Shown here piece after piece: positions 61,805 through 64,000 of a DNA stretch of 64,000 nucleotides (position 1 is its first letter; the number at the start of each line of letters is the position of its first letter). Location of the stretch: assembly GCF_001955695.1 (NCBI RefSeq), contig NZ_CP019236.1, positions 372,001 to 436,000 on the forward strand. The letters are read 5' to 3'. The notes under the pieces are model-generated. The model had not been told where the DNA came from and searched no databases. It was given only the letters and a program-made list of their open reading frames with translations. The DNA is from Rhodoferax koreense (GTDB taxonomy: Bacteria > Pseudomonadota > Gammaproteobacteria > Burkholderiales > Burkholderiaceae_C). The position numbers were made by a program, and so were the translations under genes.

Positions 61805-63067
61805 ATGAAATTGTTCCCCTATGGCCACGCGACGCATCCGCAGTGGCGCATGGCCGCCGGCCTCGTGCTGGCGCAACTGCGCGCCCACATGGCCTTGCCC
61901 GACTACGCCAGCGCGCCGACGCTGGGCCTGCTCTACATCACCGACCACTACGCCACCGAGGCGCAGGAGATCCTCGACCACCTGGGCGCCGAGTTGCCCG
62001 AGGTCACCGACTGGTCGGGTACGGTGGGTGTCGGCATCGCCACCAACAACGCCGAATATTTCGATGAACCGGCGATGGCGGTGATGCTCTGCGGCATCCC
62101 GAGCGACCAGTACCGCGTGTTTTCCGGCGTGGCACCGCTGGGCATCGGCTTCGAGGCCCATACCGCGCTGGTGCACGCCGATGCAGGCACGCCCGACGTG
62201 GTCGACCTGATCGCCGAGATGGCCGCGCGTACCGACACGGGGTACCTGTTCGGCGGGCTGGCCTCGGGCCGGTCCAAGGCCGTGCAGTTCGCCGTCGGCG
62301 GCAACGGCAACATCAAGGGGCACGGCGCGGCGGGGGGCGTATTCAGTGGCGGGTTGAGCGGCGTGGCTTTTGCCGAGGGCGTGAAGCTGGTGTCGCGCGT
62401 GACGCAGGGCTGCCAGCCGATCGCGCCGGTGCGCACCATCACCGGGGCCGAAGGCAACGTGGTCACGACGCTGGACGACGAGCCCGCGCTGGCGGTGCTG
62501 ATGCGCGACCTCGGTGCCACGCTCGAGCAGCCGCGCGACGCGTTGGCCAAGGTGCGTGCCACGCTGGTCGGCCTGATGCCGGCCCCTGGGTCACCGGGCA
62601 GCGATGCCGTGGCCCGTGCGGGCAGCTTCGGCAGCGACGTGGTGGTGCGCCACATCATCGGCCTCGACCCGGGGCGCCAGGGCGTGGCCCTGGCCGAGGT
62701 CGCCACCGTGGGCACCCGCATGGCGTTCTGCCAGCGCAACATGGCCGCGGCGCGGGCCGACCTGGTGCGCATCTGCGCCGAGATCCGCGAAGAGCTCGAA
62801 CCCGAGGAAATGCCGATCGAAGCCGCCACCGCGCTGGCCGCGCCCGAGGCCCAATCCGCGCCGCACCCGGCCCGGCGCATGGCCGGTGCGGTCTATGTGA
62901 GTTGCGCGGGCAGAGGCGGCCCCCACTTCGGCGGGCCGAGTGCCGAGATGCAGATCGTGCGGCGGGCCTTGGGCGACGTGCCGCTGGTGGGGTTCTTTGC
63001 AGGCGGCGAGATTGCGCGCCAGCATTTGTATGGCTACACGGGTGTCCTGACCGTGTTCACCGCATAA
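61805..63067 (+). CDS. FIST sensory domain protein
   Basis: A 420-residue two-domain FIST protein. FIST-N (about residues 1-220, with VTDWSGTVGVGIATNNAEYF and GYLFGGLASGRS) and FIST-C (about 230-420, GGPHFGGPSAEMQIVRRALG, VPLVGFFAGGEIA, LYGYTGVLTVF) are both complete. FIST domains bind small ligands, possibly amino acids, in signalling proteins, but here there is no output domain, so the target is unknown. It is downstream of the PhaM-like gene by 36 nt. Confidence 0.9.
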   Translation: MKLFPYGHATHPQWRMAAGLVLAQLRAHMALPDYASAPTLGLLYITDHYATEAQEILDHLGAELPEVTDWSGTVGVGIATNNAEYFDEPAMAVMLCGIPSDQYRVFSGVAPLGIGFEAHTALVHADAGTPDVVDLIAEMAARTDTGYLFGGLASGRSKAVQFAVGGNGNIKGHGAAGGVFSGGLSGVAFAEGVKLVSRVTQGCQPIAPVRTITGAEGNVVTTLDDEPALAVLMRDLGATLEQPRDALAKVRATLVGLMPAPGSPGSDAVARAGSFGSDVVVRHIIGLDPGRQGVALAEVATVGTRMAFCQRNMAAARADLVRICAEIREELEPEEMPIEAATALAAPEAQSAPHPARRMAGAVYVSCAGRGGPHFGGPSAEMQIVRRALGDVPLVGFFAGGEIARQHLYGYTGVLTVFTA

Positions 63068-63080
63068 GGCAACCACCCCC

Positions 63081-63190
63081 GTTCGTGCCGGGCCTGTCGA
63101 AGCCCGGGGACCAGCGCTTCGACAAGCGCAGGCCCTTCGACAGGCTCAGGATGATCGGCTGCCCTTCGACAAGCTCAGGGCGAACGGCTC
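63081..63190. repeat. cluster of dispersed CTTCGAC repeats (family 3)
   Basis: At least four units: GTTCGTGCCGGGCCTGTCGAAG (inverted), CTTCGACAAGCGCAGG, CCTTCGACAGGCTCAGG and CCCTTCGACAAGCTCAGG followed by GCGAACGG. Alternating orientation allows hairpins. Located between convergent FIST and DadA-like genes; may act as a terminator structure. Confidence 0.75.
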
Positions 63191-63204
63191 AAAGGCTTAA
63201 TAGC

Positions 63205-64000
63205 TTAGCGTGTCGCGGGCGCGATCACACCTGCGATGGGTGTGCCCGTCATCCCCGTGAACGCGAAGTCCACCTCCGGCGCCAATCCGCTCACGATGCG
63301 CGCCACCGACTTGCCGGAGCCGCAGGCATGCGTCCAGCCCAGCGTGCCGTGGCCGGTGTTGAGGAACAGGTTGGGCAGCTTGGTCTTGCCGATCAGCGGC
63401 ACGTTGCTCGGCGTGGCCGGGCGCAGGCCGGTCCAGAACTGGGCCTGGCTCGCATCGCCCGCGCCGGGAAACAGTTGCTCCACGCGGCGCACGATGGCTT
63501 CGCAGCGCACGGCGTTCAGGTCGCGGTCGTAGCCATTGAATTCGGCCGTACCGGCGATGCGCAGGCGGTCGCTGCCGTCCGAGGTGTAGCGCGAGAAAAC
63601 GAGTTTGAATTCGTCGTCCGTCAGGCTGACCTGGTGCGCCATCGAGGCATCCTTCACCGGCATCGTCACCGAATAACCCTTGGCCGGGTAGATGGGCAGG
63701 CGGATGCCCAGCGGCTGGGCCAGCAGCGGGCTCAGGCTGCCCATGGCCAGCACCACGGCGTCGCCGCGGATGCGCTGGAAACGGCCCTCAAAGTCGGTCG
63801 CTTCCACATGGTCGATGCGGCCACCCAACTCGCGCAGCGCGGTGATGTTGTGGCTCATCAGAAACTTCACGCCGTTGGCCTCGCATTGTTGGGCCAGCGC
63901 CCGCGCGAACTTGTTGGCGTCGCCCGATTCGTCTTCCTGCGTGTAGGTGGCGCCGGCCAGTTGCGGGCGGATGTGGCGCAGCGCGGGCTCCAGGCGCACG
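63205..64000 (-). CDS. dadA: D-amino acid dehydrogenase (DadA-like), C-terminal part (partial)
   Basis: 265 residues are visible and the frame continues past the window end, so the 5' part, including the FAD-binding N-terminus, is missing. The piece has the DadA C-terminal marks: GDAVVLAMGSLSPLLAQPLG, YPAKGYSVTMP, FWTGLRPATPSNVPLIGKT and NLFLNTGHGTLGWTHACGSG, which includes the second flavin contact. DadA deaminates D-alanine and other D-amino acids, feeding electrons into the respiratory chain. A related glycine-oxidase-like enzyme is an alternative. Confidence 0.9.
   Translation of the reverse strand, partial: VRLEPALRHIRPQLAGATYTQEDESGDANKFARALAQQCEANGVKFLMSHNITALRELGGRIDHVEATDFEGRFQRIRGDAVVLAMGSLSPLLAQPLGIRLPIYPAKGYSVTMPVKDASMAHQVSLTDDEFKLVFSRYTSDGSDRLRIAGTAEFNGYDRDLNAVRCEAIVRRVEQLFPGAGDASQAQFWTGLRPATPSNVPLIGKTKLPNLFLNTGHGTLGWTHACGSGKSVARIVSGLAPEVDFAFTGMTGTPIAGVIAPATR

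Overview
The window looks like chromosomal DNA of a high-GC betaproteobacterium of the order Burkholderiales, most probably a Comamonadaceae member (Variovorax/Ramlibacter/Polaromonas-like). The evidence is the str-S10 ribosomal protein block with Burkholderiales-type proteins, a DUF3567 protein, a PhaM-like granule protein, a Bug-type tripartite tricarboxylate receptor, HemJ next to HemB, and dispersed intergenic repeats of a kind I associate with this family. The genus cannot be fixed from the sequence alone. I see no rRNA, tRNA, CRISPR array, transposase or prophage gene.

Layout. 1-4330: the end of an ABC-transport auxiliary lipoprotein gene, a small hypothetical gene, a YqjD/DUF883-like protein, an orphan ParB-like protein, and a divergent YeiH exporter/LysR regulator pair. 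4294-13412: a tightly packed minus-strand operon encoding, in transcription order, an 854-residue di-haem cytochrome c lipoprotein, a GMC flavin oxidoreductase, a small conserved unknown protein, a membrane-anchored unknown protein, a Dyp-type peroxidase and a catalase-superfamily protein. This is the best candidate here for an undescribed redox system. 13595-18708: MarC, SDR, dienelactone hydrolase, small lipoprotein, GST, LysR and DUF4148 genes. 18709-26870: a sugar-acid catabolic divergon (ABC importer, enolase-superfamily dehydratase, aldose epimerase; oppositely, a DHDPS-family aldolase/dehydratase and a FadR-type GntR regulator). Its shared promoter region carries two perfect and one near match to the FadR-family operator pattern.

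26893-33470: CorA, hemB, a probable small RNA enclosed by two inverted copies of a roughly 100-bp repeat, hemJ, VanZ, a thioredoxin-like ferredoxin, a hydrolase, and a D,D-carboxypeptidase with an aberrant third motif. 33559-43670: rpsL-rpsG-fusA-tuf-rpsJ and rplC-rplD-rplW-rplB-rpsS-rplV-rpsC-rplP-rpmC-rpsQ, with a consensus promoter inside the block between rpsJ and rplC and a double terminator after rpsQ; the usual spc genes do not follow. 43810-48888: peroxiredoxin, LrgB/LrgA, a GlcD-like FAD oxidase with a LysR gene upstream, and psd. 48901-64000: purU, a ChaN lipoprotein, an AbrB-type membrane protein, DUF3567, DUF3108, an FAH-family hydrolase, TraB/GumN, a Bug receptor, an alpha/beta hydrolase, a YwqK-like repeat protein with a second MarC, VOC, a TerB-like protein, a PhaM-like protein, FIST, and the 3' part of a dadA-like gene cut by the window edge.

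At least three dispersed repeat families occupy intergenic gaps, in both orientations and sometimes inside operons.
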